From Azorinus chamasolen (Eukaryota; Mollusca; Bivalvia; Cardiida; Solecurtidae): a stretch of DNA of 64,000 nt. The stretch's first letter is position 1. Every line of letters begins with the position of its first letter. Both the position numbers and the translations under genes were made by a program. The DNA lies in assembly GCA_963576725.1 (NCBI GenBank), contig OY755241.1, positions 79,410,003 through 79,474,002 on the forward strand, read 5' to 3'. Below the pieces are notes generated by a model. The model ran no database searches and was not told the DNA's origin. It was given only the letters and a program-made list of their open reading frames with translations. Below, piece by piece: positions 50,007-61,654 of this stretch.

Positions 50007-51130
50007 AGTCCCCCACCGGTTTGGGGACTATAGGTTTGCTCGATTCCGTCTGTCTGTCTGTCCGTCTGTCCGTCCGCACTCACCAAAGGGTAGTTGTGTG
50101 ACTTTTTCTAACTAGTCGCACAAGTAAAATCATTAACCTGGCCATCTCTTGTGACATTAACCTGGCCATTTCTTGTGACATTAACCTGGCCAGTTGTGGG
50201 ACATAGGGTTAGGGTAAGGGTTAGCTTCCAGATCATTCTATTCCAAAGTTAGAGCCAAAAATAGTTTTACTTGTGGGACTAGTCACACAAGAAAAGATCA
50301 AAGGAAAAAGTCACACAACTACACATTTGTTAGTATGTCCGTCCGTCTGTCCGTCCATCCGTCTGTCACGCTTCGTGTCCGGGCCATATCTCCTACAAAG
50401 TTATGCCAAATTCATTATAACTTCACACATTGAAGAAGCATGATGAGGGCTAGTGTCATGCACAAGGGTCATAACTCTAGCATCAATATTTTTGGAGTTA
50501 TTCCCCTTTTACATATTTTTTTGTCCGGACAATAACTCTTTATCTACTGGTTCAATTGATTTGAAACTTCACATATGGAACAATCATGATGAGGGGTAGT
50601 GTCATACTCAAGGGCCATAACTCTAGCATCAATATTTTTGGAGTTCTTCCCCTTTTTCATATTTTCTTGTCAGTCCGTCTGTCACACTTCGTGTCCGGGC
50701 AATATCTCCTACAAAGTTAGGCCAAATTCATTATAATTTCACACATTGAAGAAGCATGATCAGGAGTAGTGTCATGCACAAGGGCCATAACTCTAGCATC
50801 TATATTGTTGGAGTTATTCCCCTTTTCATATTTTCTTGTCCAGTTAATAACTCTTTATCTACTGGTTCAATTGATTTGAAACTTCTCATATGGAACAAGC
50901 ATGATGAGATGTAGTGTCATGCACAAAGGCAATAACTCTAGCATCAAAATTTTGGAGTTACTCCCCTTTTTCATATTTTCTTGTCGGGACAATAACTTTT
51001 TATTTACTGATTCAATGTATGAAAGTAGGTACTAATACCATTCAGGTTGTCATGTATATACCATGGTCAACCACACCATGGGTGAGTGGGGAGGGGAGAG
51101 TGAAGGTTTTTTTCAGTCCGATGGGGGACT
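50007..51130. mobile_element. AGTCCCCCACCGG ... GGGGGACT element with 157-bp tandem interior
   Basis: Ends AGTCCCCCACCGG and GATGGGGGACT are inverted. GTCTGTCTGTCCGTC head, the 231-bp TAGTTGTGTGAC element at 50091-50321, then units with AACTCTAGCATCAATATTTT and TTTGGAGTTATTCCCC. Confidence 0.8.
50091..50321. mobile_element. 231-bp TAGTTGTGTGAC element, second copy
   Basis: Same length and near-identical to 36681-36911, including the TTAGGG-like run and the flanks CACTCACCAAAGGG and CATTTGTTAG. Confidence 0.88.
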
Positions 51131-51204
51131 CATGTCTTGCATAGCAATACAACATGCCCATGTTTGTCATACATTTGTAATACATGTTCCTGATTACACT
51201 TGTT

Positions 51205-51365
51205 TAACCCTTTACCTGTTAAATATTCATATAGAATAATGACTATCACTTGGCTGAATTTTTATAATGCCATCATGAACAAAAGCTTTTTATCCACAAC
51301 AGACACTGTAGAATCAGATCTTTATTACAGAGATCTTGGTCAGACAGCTCCTACTGTTTGCAAAG
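51205..51365 (+). mobile_element. Family A MITE whose right end seeds an array
   Basis: TTTAACCCTTTACCTGTTAA start. The array at 51361-51895 repeats its right terminal segment and finishes with the true MITE end, GGCAAAGGGTTAA. Confidence 0.75.
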
Positions 51366-51895
51366 GTGCTAGAAAGTGTACTATGAGGTAACTCTGTTTA
51401 CTATGAGGTAACTCTGTTTGCAAAGGTGTTAGAAAGTGTACTATGAGGTAACTCTGTTTACTATGAGGTAACTCTGTTTGCAAAGGTGTTAGAAAGTGTA
51501 CTATGAGGTAACTCTGTTTGCAAAGGTGTTAGAAAGTGTACTATGAGGTAACTCTGTTTACTATGAGGTAACTCTGTTTGCAAAGGTGTTAGAAAGTGCA
51601 CTATGAGGTAATTTTGTTTGCAAAGGTGTTAGAAAGTGTACTATGAGGTAACTCTGTTTGCAAAGGTGTTAGAAAATGCACTATGAGGTAATTTTGTTTG
51701 CAAAGGTGTTAGAAAGTGTACTATGAGGTAACTCTGTTTGCAAAGGTGTTAGAAAGTGTACTATGAGGTAACTCTGTTTGCAAAGGTGTTAGAAAGTGTA
51801 CTATGAGGTAACTCTGTTTGCAAAGGTGTTAGAAAATGTACTATGAGGTAACTCTGTTTGCAAAAGTGTTAGAAAATGTACAATGAGGCAAAGGG
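51361..51895. repeat. 40-bp satellite from a MITE terminus, about 13 units
   Basis: Unit CTCTGTTTGCAAAGGTGTTA plus GAAAGTGTACTATGAGGTAA. Some units contain an extra 20-bp ACTATGAGGTAACTCTGTTT. Confidence 0.92.
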
Positions 51896-52171
51896 TTAAG
51901 ACAATCTCAGGGAAATAAAACATTAAAAACCATAATCGTGTTACCAGCTTGTCTGTTTGTTGAAGGAAAGGGATCAGAGATACATGTATATGTTTTTGTC
52001 ATAGCCTTGGTGTCTAGCATGGCCCTTGACAACAATATTGTCAAGCAAATATATTAGCATTGTCATGAATTGAGGTTTGATCTCATCACACTTCACATAC
52101 ATGTTCACCATCAAAGAGGCCTTAGTAGTAAGATAGGGGCATCAATCTACCCTGTGTGAAACGAATTCCTT

Positions 52172-52300
52172 TAACCGTTTCTCATATAATTGCTTTTTCA
52201 CGCCTTTGCAAACAGAGGAGACCCTGATCAAACAGCTCCTTTATCTGGGTCTCCTCTGTTTGCTAAGACATGATATAGATTTTATTCAAGTTTTTGAGTA
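52172..52300. repeat. Reversed family A MITE core
   Basis: GCAAACAGAGGAGACCCTGA, ACAGCTCCTTT, GGGTCTCCTCTGTTTGC. Confidence 0.6.
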
Positions 52301-52436
52301 TAAGGGGAAACTGAAAGGAGTTTATGCGTCCCTTGCCTGTTGAGCCATTTCGTTTTTCTTGTGTTTTGTGGTCATGTAAATCGGAAAAAGTTAGGGAATT
52401 TTACTTTCCATAATTTGTGCGAACCGTTTTTATCGC

Positions 52437-53310
52437 AAGAACAAGTCTGTGTGCAGCTAACATCCAGATAAGAACAAGTCTGTGTGCAGCTAACATCTAG
52501 ATAAGAACAAGTCTGTGTGCAGCTAACACCCAGATAAGAACAAGTCTGTGTGCAGCTAACATCCAGATTAGAACAAGTCTTTGTGCAGCTAACATCCAGA
52601 TTAGAACAAGTCTGTGTACAGCTAACATCCAGATTAGAACAAGTCTGTAACCAGGTAACATCCAGATAAGAACAAGTCTGTGCAGCTAACATCCAGATAA
52701 GAACAAGTCTGTATGCAGTTAACATCCAGATTAGAACAAGTCTGTGTGCAGCTAACATCCAGATTAGAACAAGTCTGAGTGCAGCTAACATCCAGATTAG
52801 AACAAGTCTGTGTGCAGCTAACATCCAGATAAGAACAAGTCTGTGTGCTGTGCAGCTAACATCCAGATAAGAACAAGTCTGTGTGCTGTGCAGCTAACAT
52901 CCAGATTAGAACAAGTCTGTGCAGCTAACATCCAGATTAGAACAAGTCTGTGTGCAGCTAACATCCAGATTAGAACAAGTCTATGTGCAGCTAACACCCA
53001 GATAAGAACAAGTCTGTGTGCAGCTAACATCCAGATTAGAAGAAGTCTGTGTGCAGCTAACATCCAGATTAGAACAAGTCTGTGTGCAGCTAACATCCAG
53101 ATTAGAACAAGTCTGTGTGCAGCTAACATCCAGATTAGAACAAGTCTGTGTGCAGCTAACATCCAGATAAGAGCAAGTATGTGTGCAGCTAACATCCAGA
53201 TTAGAACAAGTCTGTGTGCAGCTAACATCCAGATTAGAACAAGTCTGTGTGCAGTTAACATCCAGATAAGAGCAAGTCTGTGTGCAGCTAGCATCCAGAT
53301 AAGGCATCAG
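52437..53310. repeat. 33-bp minisatellite, about 26 units
   Basis: Unit AGAACAAGTCTGTGTGCAGC plus TAACATCCAGATA/T. 33 is a multiple of 3, so frames of 120-161 residues stay open on both strands (CAANIQIRTSL or HRLVLIWMLAA repeats). Several units have lost or gained 2-5 bases. Confidence 0.95.
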
Positions 53311-53394
53311 ATTAGATCTGTTTTTTAAGACTCCAATGGTCAATCAACGAATGACCGCTTATGAGAGGTTCTACTGTACTCTATATACCTTGAA

Positions 53395-54095
53395 TATGTA
53401 GACTGCCAACCTACCCTGTCCATGTATAGACACCTAACTTACCCTGTCCTCTTGTAGACACCCAACTTACCCTGTCCATGTGTAGACACCCAACCTACCC
53501 TGTCCATGTGTAGGCACCTAACTTACCCTGTCCTCTTGTAGACACCCAACTTACCCTGTCCATGTGTAGACACCCAACCTACCCTGTCCATGTGTAGGCA
53601 CCCAACTTACCCTGTCCATGTATAGACACCCAACTTACCCTGTCCATATGTAGACACCCAACCTACCCTGTCCATGTGCAGACACCCAACCTACCCTGTC
53701 CATGTGCAGACACCCAACCTACTGTCCCTGTGCAGACACCCAACCTACCCTGTCAATGGGTAGACACCCAACCTACCCTGTCCACGTGTAGACACCCAAC
53801 CTACCCTGTCCACGTGTAGACACCCAGGCTACACTGTCCATGTGTAGACACCTAACCTACCCTGTCCATGTGTAGACACCCAACCTTCCCTGTCCCTGTG
53901 TAGATACCCAACCTACCCTCTCCATGTGTAGACACCCAATCTACCTTGTCCATGTGCAGACACCCAACCTACCCTGTCCATGTGTAGACATCAAATCTAC
54001 CCTGCCCATGTGTAGACACCCAATCTACCCTGTCTATATGTAGACACCCAATCTACCTTGTCCATGTGCAGACACCCAACCTACCCTGTCCATAT
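53395..54095. repeat. 28-bp minisatellite, about 25 units
   Basis: Unit ACCCTGTCCATGTGTAGACA plus CCCAACCT. C-rich on this strand. Directly follows the 33-bp array with about 85 bp between. Confidence 0.95.
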
Positions 54096-54099
54096 GTTT

Positions 54100-54560
54100 G
54101 TAAAGCTGAATAATTGAGTGCGTTGCCACTATGATAACATAGACTGACATAGTAGCAAATAGTGAAGACCCTTATCATATGGCTCCTGGAGAAGCCGTTT
54201 GATCTGGGTCTCAACGATTTGTAATTGTTCAGGGTTGCCACGCGTCAGGGAAAAGTCAGGGAAATCTAAAAAAAAATCAAGGTCAGGGAATTTTGAGAAC
54301 TGTCAGGGAAATTTGAATATATAGGCAAATGTCAGGGGATTGTCAGGGAATTTTTGAAACATGAGAATGAATGTTATAGATTTTAAAAAATCCATAACAT
54401 ATTAAATAAATTATGACAGAAAGACCAAAATTTCGCGATGAAATTTGTCAGGGAAATTTGTAATTATGTCAGGGAATTGTGAGGGAATTTTGTTTTCTCT
54501 GTTTTGTGGCAACCCTGTAATGTTTGTCTCATCATACATTTTTAGAAAAGCACAATAGTA
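54100..54560. repeat. MITE core and CAGGGAAATTTG-rich element
   Basis: K-type core (54155-54225, GCAAATAGTGAAGACCC ... GGGTCTCAACGATTTG). An insert with inverted ends CAGGGTTGCCACG (54229) and TGGCAACCCTG (54507) carries repeated GTCAGGGAAATTTG; a common hAT-like mollusc repeat. Confidence 0.6.
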
Positions 54561-54564
54561 CAGC

Positions 54565-54700
54565 ATATATTAACAACCCTTGTCCCTCTGCATATATTAA
54601 CAACCCTTGTCCCTCTGCATATATTAACAACCCTTGTCCCTCTGCATATATTAACAACCCTTGTCCCTCTGCATATATTAACAACCCTTGTCCCTCTGTA
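54565..54700. repeat. 27-bp minisatellite, 5 units
   Basis: Unit CATATATTAACAACCCTTGT plus CCCTCTG. Gives the open frame AYINNPCPS x5, not a gene. Confidence 0.92.
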
Positions 54701-55055
54701 CTGGAGCCTTTCCATCTGGGTCTGCACTGTCAGCCTGTATTTGTACAAAGCAACCAAGATTGTCAAAATATTTCGTCAATGCTTGGTTTCATCACTAACG
54801 AAGTCTGAAGTAGACGATGATTTTGATGATAACAGCATGATAACATTGTCATTCCTTATTACCATAAATATTCAGACAACTAATCTCCTGTCACCTGTGC
54901 GTAAGGCTGAATAGTTAACCCGCTACCATTTAAACCCTTTCAGACCTGGGACATGCATACAGTCATTTTAAAACAGTGTATACCCAGATTTGATCGCTCC
55001 TAGAGGAACCTTCTGATCAGGGTCTGCACTATTTATTCAAAATCCTCTAGCAAGT

Positions 55056-55305
55056 TTAACCCTTCTCTTGCTGAATTTTAAAATACAGATCTCCCACTTT
55101 ACCCATGCCCTGTTGTATAATTACATATATCTTTACTGTGTACAAGTATTTCGCTGTGCAACCACTGCTGTGGAGTGCACTGGTTGCACAATCAACTTGT
55201 AAATAGTGCAGACCCTGATGAGACAGCTCCTGCAGGAGCTGTCTCATCTGGGTCTTCACTATTTACAGGTAGGTATATTGACATGAACAGCAAGCGAAGG
55301 GTTAA
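55056..55305 (-). mobile_element. Family F TTAA MITE, complete
   Basis: TTAACCCTTCTCTTGCTGAA to CAGCAAGCGAAGGGTTAA. Core around AGCTCCTGCAGGAGCT. Confidence 0.92.
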
Positions 55306-55364
55306 GCCTTTCTTGCTGAGTTGACTCCGTAGTTAAACATTTAAACATTATTTTACTCTGATAA

Positions 55365-56202
55365 TTTGAACAGTGTTGAAAGGGTCGTTGACGTTAGACC
55401 GGCATAGTAGCAAATAGTGTAGACCCTGATCCTTCAGGACATCCTTCAGGAGCCGTTTGTTCTGGGTCTACACTATTTGCCTGTTTGTCTTTTCGAATAC
55501 TTAGTGGTTATTAGTATACATACTGAACCAGTTTTGTGATATGAAAAATATTCAACCCTGACCTGTTGAGAAGACGTGTGGACAGTTCCTGTTTGGATAA
55601 CATGATAAGAGAGATAAATAACGTCTAACTCAAGGATTAGTAAATATTGATCAGCCGCAAATATCCTTCTCATGATAGACAAAAATGCCTCATGTTTCTA
55701 GCACTATGATATACTAAAAATGTGCCTGCCAATGACCTTTTTCTGTCGAATGAAGAAAATTTAAATCAGTTTTGTCACAAGTTTGTTGTCTGATGCATGC
55801 AACATGTTAGTCAATATCTGATCTGGGTCGAAATCATGACAGTTCCGGTTAAAGTTTGTGATCAGCTACAGGGAGACATTTAGATACGAGGACAGGAGAC
55901 AGATACGCCCACTATAAGGGTTCTTCTCGTGCACAATCAGCGCCCTACGTTGGAATTTTTAATTAAAAATGTCCCTATACCAGTTGTGTACATATGAATA
56001 CACATGTATACGGTTATGAGCCATTCTGAGAAAAAGGCCATATCCCAGTTAATTAACCCATTCCCTCATATAAACGCTTCTCACAGGCCATATCCCAGTT
56101 AATTAACCCATTTCCTCGTATAAACGTTTCTCACGCATTTGCACACATACCAAACGGCTCCTATAGGAGCCGTCTGACCAGGGTCTGCTCTGTTTGCCTT
56201 TG
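55365..56202. repeat. MITE cores and unclassified repeat
   Basis: K core (55405-55490) with a CATCCTTCAGGA duplication; AGCGCCCTACGTTGGAATTT at about 55942, matching 57307; a duplicated CCATATCCCAGTTAATTAAC (56038 and 56088); reversed A core at 56140-56200. Confidence 0.5.
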
Positions 56203-57250
56203 ACATGATACAGGTCTGATTCTACAGCTCTTGTCAGGATACATGTCTGATTCTACAGCTTTTGTCATGATACAGGTCTGATTCTACAGCTTTTGTCATG
56301 ATACAGGTCCGATTCTACAGCTTCTGTCATGATACAGGTCCGATTCTACAGCTTTTGTCATGATACAGGTCTGATTCTACAGCTTTTGTCATGATACAGG
56401 TCTGATTCTACAGCTTTTGTCATGATACAGGTCTGATTCTACAGCTTTTGTCAGGATACATGTCTGATTCTACAGCTTTTGTCATGATACAGGTCTGATT
56501 CTACAGCCTTTGTCATGATACAGGTCCGATTCTACAGCTTCTGTCATGATACAGGTCTGATTCTACAGCTTTTGTCATGATACAGGTCTGATTCTACAGC
56601 TTTTGTCATGATACAGGTCCGATTCTACAGCTTCTGTCATGATACAGGTCTGATTCTACAGCTTTTGTCATGATACAGGTCTGATTCTACAGCTTTTGTC
56701 ATGATACAGGTCTGATTCTACAAGCTTTTGTCATGATACAGGTCTGATTCTACAGCTTTTGTGATGATACAGGTCCGATTCTACAGCTTTTGTCATGCTA
56801 CAGGTCTGATTCTACAGCTTTTGTCATGATACAGGTCTGATTCTACAGCTTGTCATGATACAGGTCTGATTCTACAGCTTCTGTCATGATACAGGTCTGA
56901 TTCTACAACTTTTGTCATGATACAGGTCTGATTCTACAGCTTTTGTCATGATACAGGTCTGATTCTACAGCCTTTGTCATGATACAGGTCTGATTCTACA
57001 AGCTTTTGTCATGATACAGGTCTGATTCTACAGCTCTTGTCAGGATACATGTCTGATTCTACAGCTTTTGTCATGATACAGGTCTGATTCTACAACTTTT
57101 GTCATGATACAGGTCTGATTCTACAAGCTTTTGTCATGATACAGGTCTGATTCTACAGCTTTTGTCACGATACAGGTCTGATTCTACAAGCTTTTGTCAT
57201 GATACAGGTCTGATTCTACAGCTTTTGTCATGATACAGGTCTGATTCTAG
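56203..57250. repeat. 31-bp satellite from a MITE arm, about 33 units
   Basis: Unit GATACAGGTCTGATTCTACA plus GCTTTTGTCAT. It starts inside a reversed family A MITE, whose arm normally reads ATATAGATCTGATTCTACAG. Confidence 0.95.
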
Positions 57251-57289
57251 GTACTAGGGCTGGAGAAACATGCACCCATTAACGGGTTC

Positions 57290-57647
57290 TTTTCTTACAC
57301 AGTAAGCGCCCTAAGGTGGAATTAAAATGTCCAGTATTACAATGCGCTCAATTGAGAAATTTAGTCAAATTGCGTCGCAAACCATGCTGATCCAGATCAG
57401 ACATCACGTGAACGATGATATATCTAATCAAAATAGAACTGAAGTATGGCAGGATACGACACACGAACTACACCACTTAAGCACAAACGAAGTTTACCGT
57501 TGTATGAAAACAAGTTTCTGCAGATTACCAAACCGTACCAGTATAGACCTTGCCCACACACATAAGATCCATTTTCCAAGAGAGTGGCTTAATTATAACA
57601 ATCGCATTGAACAGTATGCTACGTGTTATGCAGTGAAACCTCGCTAA
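57290..57647 (+). other. Unsupported open frame next to the 31-bp array
   Basis: A 106-residue frame (57327-57647, MSSITMRSIEKFSQIASQTM) with no family recognised and not repetitive. Its leader, TAAGCGCCCTAAGGTGGAAT, has a copy at about 55942, so it may belong to a dispersed element. Confidence 0.25.
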
Positions 57648-57895
57648 TTCAAACGCTCGTTCATCCGAAGACTGGTTAATTCAAACACTCGTTAATTCGA
57701 ACACTGGCTAATTCGAACAGTCGCTAATTCGAAAACTCTAGTTTGAGACAACTGACAGCTAAATGCTGGGTGAACATTATACAGAAAGCTCCTAGAGGAG
57801 GAACTTTATGTGTGACTTCATCCTGCAGTTAGCAGTCATGTACCTAAATAGTATTTTTTTTAACTTAAAGTTCGAAAGTATGGTTCTACAATACA
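57635..57895. mobile_element. C/D-type pogo-like MITE, diverged
   Basis: AGTGAAACCTCGCTAATTCA start with repeated GTTAATTCAAACACTCG; core GAAAGCTCCTAGAGGAGGA; ends AAGTTCGAAAGTATGGTTCT. Confidence 0.6.
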
Positions 57896-57966
57896 CATCC
57901 CTGGGTTCGCCGGCAGCAGACTTCAGGTTAAATGTCTAGGTGAAAGCAATTATCAAGTCTGTACTT

Positions 57967-58180
57967 AACCCATTCCTCCACATGCTATTTTTAGACCATC
58001 CTCTTTGAATAAACCTACCGAAAAGGAGCATTTACTAGAGAAAATGAGCATTTTGGAATTTTGTTGTTTAGAAACCATTGTGATAAGTAGAGCATTTGCT
58101 CCTCTGGAGCAAATGCTCTATTTATCACAATGGTTTCAAAAAGTGACTTTTACAGATGTAGTTATGGAGGAAAGGGTTAA
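57967..58180. mobile_element. Family B MITE, reversed
   Basis: TTAACCCATTCCTCCACATG to GGAGGAAAGGGTTAA. Core GCTCCTCTGGAGC. Confidence 0.9.
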
Positions 58181-58257
58181 ATGTTTGATTAGCGAGGTTT
58201 TCACTGTACAACCAAACAGGAAGTTGCCCATAGTCTTTATATCCCCGACTTGAGACC

Positions 58258-58572
58258 TACAGATGAACTGCAATATCTCAAAACCGGATAACTTTTAACT
58301 TCGGAATATTCCTAAGTAAAAGTTACATCCTTCCAAACTTAACAATACAGAATTGGTATCACAAAACAGGTATCACTGCGCATATCTAGAAACACATGTG
58401 ATAGCTTAATGCAGGTCGAGAGTAATTATGAAAGCTCCCACACGAGCTTTCAGTATTATATTTGACCTGCATTGAGCTGGGAAGTTGAGAAATTGTCCAG
58501 ATTAGAAATCGGATGACTCGAATTTCTATTTAATCGAAGTGATTTGTATGGTCCCTTGAAGTTCAACTGTAT
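58258..58572. mobile_element. Family D palindromic MITE, diverged
   Basis: ACAGATGAACTGCAATATCT to CTTGAAGTTCAACTGTAT. Core TAGCTTAATGCAGGTCG, GAAAGCTCCCACACGAGC. Confidence 0.75.
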
Positions 58573-58924
58573 TTAACCCCCACCCCTTATGTCGGAGTGT
58601 TAATTGACATTTCGATCAGATAGTATCTCACCCACAACATCCTTCTCTTACATAGGATTTCAGTGAAACTTCACAAACTTGTAGGGTGTCAAAGGAAGAG
58701 CTGTTATCAGAGGTGATTGTCAAATGTTGACGGTTACGGTCTTATATCAGTATAGGATGTGGGTTGAACCAAACCATTCAACAAAAGTTCGCTCATGTGC
58801 AAAACTATTTGTCTCATTCAATTCTCAAATAACTCTCATCTGAGCCCTCTAATCACCGTCATTCAAAATCTATTACAATTTTAACTATTTACGTTTGCTA
58901 TGATGTCAATACAATATTTGCTAT

Positions 58925-59327
58925 CAGGCGCGGATTTAGAGGGGCGGAGCCGGCGTACGCCCCCTAAAATTGCCCAAACAATTTTTAGTAATATTTTAGA
59001 TCTATATACAGTAAAACCTATCAATAACGACCAATAAATTGTGTTAATTAGTTGGTATTTAGAGCAGGTGGCTGCTTAAAGGAATGTGAAAATAAAACAG
59101 AACGCTCCCATAGGAGCGTTCTGTTTTACTTTCACATTGCTTTAAGCAGCCGCCTGCCTTTAACACAGCTCTTTTTCAACATGTATTACAAACACACTAT
59201 TTATTTATGTCATCAAACATAAAAATCTACGCCCCCCCCCCCCATAAAAATCTACGCCACCCTCCCCTCCTCCTCCAAAAAACTTCTACGCCCCACCCCC
59301 TAATCTGAAATCCTGGATCCGCACCTG
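58925..59327. mobile_element. hAT-like element with nested family C MITE
   Basis: CAGGCGCGGATTTAGAGGGG and AATCCTGGATCCGCACCTG are inverted, close to the CAGGGGCGGATCCAG ends common in animal hAT elements. AATCTACGCC repeats inside. A family C MITE from 59007 (ATACAGTAAAACC, core CGCTCCCATAGGAGCG) sits within. No clear 8-bp duplication. Confidence 0.7.
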
Positions 59328-59471
59328 TCTATGATGTCAATCTAATTTTAAGTTATCATATACATGTAAATAGCTTACTGGACTTATTGAAACGTTTAAA
59401 AATGCACTTATACCTCGCTAATACGATCACCTAACTCAAATATAAATTTCGATCTTTAAGACAGGTCACGG

Positions 59472-59670
59472 TTTTAACCTTTTAACGCTGAATGTTCAGA
59501 GTGGAATAGTCCATTATTGTGTACTTGTAGAGTCCATGCTGTATGAAAAGGTAAAATATGCGAGGGAAATTTGAATGACAATGTAGACCCTGATCAGAGG
59601 GCCCCCTGATCTGGATCTACACTGTTTGCAAATGACAATGCACTCATTTCTCACATTCAAAGGGTAAATA
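59472..59670. mobile_element. Family H MITE
   Basis: TTTTAACGCTGAATGTTCAG to CTCACATTCAAAGGGTAAA. Core TGTAGACCCTGATCAGAGGG, CCCCCTGATCTGG. Confidence 0.7.
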
Positions 59671-59962
59671 CAGGCAGAAAGATTTGCTGGGAGATTTCTA
59701 TATGACTTTAACCCTGCGTTAAGCAGCCACCTACAAGTTTTCCATAATGAAACTTCGGATTAGTTTGGGTTTACTGTATTATATTACTAGGCCGCATTCC
59801 ATCTTATACACACAGGTACTTGACTCGCGCCCATCTTATACACACAGGTACTTGACTCGCGGAAATTACTCTGGAGTAAAGTGTTTACCTTTACAATTAC
59901 GTGTACAAACAGAAAACCAGCAATCATTATTGGTAAAATTTAAGACCACCCGTTTTCAAGAA

Positions 59963-61360
59963 CGTAACACACTGTACAGTCCGATACCTGAAATGTACAG
60001 AGTAGCACGCCGTACAACCAGATAAATCCAAAGTGTAGGGGAAAACATCGTACAACCCGATACCTGAAATGTACAGAGTAGCAAGCCGTACAACCAGATA
60101 AATCCAAAGTGTAGGGGAAAACACCGTTCAACCCGATACCTGAAATGTACAGAGTAGCAAGCCGTACAACCAGATAAATCCAAAGTGTAGGGGAAAACAC
60201 CGTTCAACCCGATACCTGAAATGTACAGAGTAGCACGCCGTACAGCCAGATAAATCCAAAGTGTAGAGAAAAAAACCGTACAACCCGATACCTGAAATGT
60301 ACAGAGTAGCAAGCCGTACAGCCAGATAAATCCAAAGTGTAGGGAAAAACATCGTACAGCCCGATACCTGAAATGTACAGAGTAGCACGCCGTACAACCA
60401 GATAAATTCAAAGTGAAGGGAAAATACTGTAAAACCCGATACCTAGAATGTTCCGGCGAACACATCGTACAACAATACCTCGAATGGTCCGGGGAACTCA
60501 TCGTACAACCCGATACCTCGAATGTTCCGGGGAACACGCCGCACAACACAATACCTCGACTGGTCCGGGTAACACATCGTACAACTCGATACGTCGAATG
60601 TTCAGCTGAATGCACCATTCAACCGGATACCGTCGACGCCCAAAGTAACACACCGTTCAAATTGTTACCTCGAAAACAAGGTAACACACCACACAGCCCG
60701 ATATCTCAAATACGCAAAGTAACACGTCGTACAAAATGTTACCTCGAAAACAAGGTAACACATCACACAACCCGATATCTCAAATACGCAGAGTAACACA
60801 CCGTACAATGCGATACCAAGAATATTCAGGGTAACACACCGTACAATGCGATACCAAGAATATTCAGGGTAACACACCGTACAATCCGATACCAAGAATA
60901 TTCAGTGTAACACACCGTACAATGCTATACCAAGAATATTCAGGGTAACACGCCGTTCAATCCGATACCAAGAATAAACAGGGTAACACACCGTACAATC
61001 CGATACCAAGAATATTCAGGGTAACACACCGTACAATGCTATACCAAGAATATTCAGGGTAACACACCGTACAATCCGATACCAAGAATATTCAGGGTAA
61101 CACACCGTACAATGCGATACTAAGAATATTCAGGGTAACACACCGTACAATGCGATACTAAGAATATTCAGGGTAACACACCGTACAATGCGATACTAAG
61201 AATATTCAGGGTAACACACCGTACAATGCGATACTAAGAATATTCAGGGTAACACACCGTACAATGCGATACTAAGAATATTCAGGGTAACACACCGTAC
61301 AATGCGATACTAAGAATATTCAGGGTAACACACCGTACAACAAGATACCTCGAATGTAAA
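59963..61360. repeat. 38-bp satellite with a 76-bp higher-order zone
   Basis: Left zone (59963-60425): about six 76-bp units, each made of two diverged 38-bp monomers (CGTACAACCAGATAAATCCA... and CGTTCAACCCGATACCTGAA...). Middle (60430-60800): mixed monomers. Right (60800-61340): a homogenised 38-bp monomer, CGTACAATGCGATACTAAGA plus ATATTCAGGGTAACACAC. All open frames here are artefacts. Confidence 0.93.
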
Positions 61361-61534
61361 TGTAGGGTATCAACAAAACCAATGAAAATGTCTTTTCGGT
61401 TTGCAAGAGGTTCTATTATGTAAAGTGTTATAAAGGACAAAACCCATATTTGAAGATCAATAAATATGAATATTGACGAGACCCCATGTTACCCAGCGTT
61501 TTATTTACATATTAACCAAAGTACATACTGCTTC

Positions 61535-61615
61535 ATGTCACAGTTTGAGTAGACGGGATTTTCATATCACAGTTTGAGTAGACGGGATTTTCATATCACA
61601 GTTTGAGCAGACAGG
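61535..61615. repeat. About 29-bp triplication
   Basis: CACAGTTTGAGTAGACGGGA plus TTTTCATAT, three times. Confidence 0.8.
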
Positions 61616-61654
61616 ATTTTTCCAGAAGGATGAAGGTCAAGCCATACTGTAATG

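Noticed and set aside
52372..53343. Open frames of 120-161 residues on both strands
   Set aside because: 33-bp tandem repeat open in several frames on both strands at once; no codon bias or unique domain.
54524..54808. Possible extra 3' exon of OGG1 (acceptor CATTTTTAG before AAAAGC)
   Set aside because: It would encode only AYINNPCPS repeats from a 27-bp minisatellite, 9 kb downstream; no conserved sequence.
57327..57647. Small gene of 106 residues
   Set aside because: No family recognised, no splice or promoter evidence, and its leader is duplicated at about 55942; kept only as a low-confidence entry.
59927..60618. Overlapping minus-strand frames up to 220 residues
   Set aside because: Translations of the 76/38-bp satellite; successive units shift frame, so all three frames appear open.
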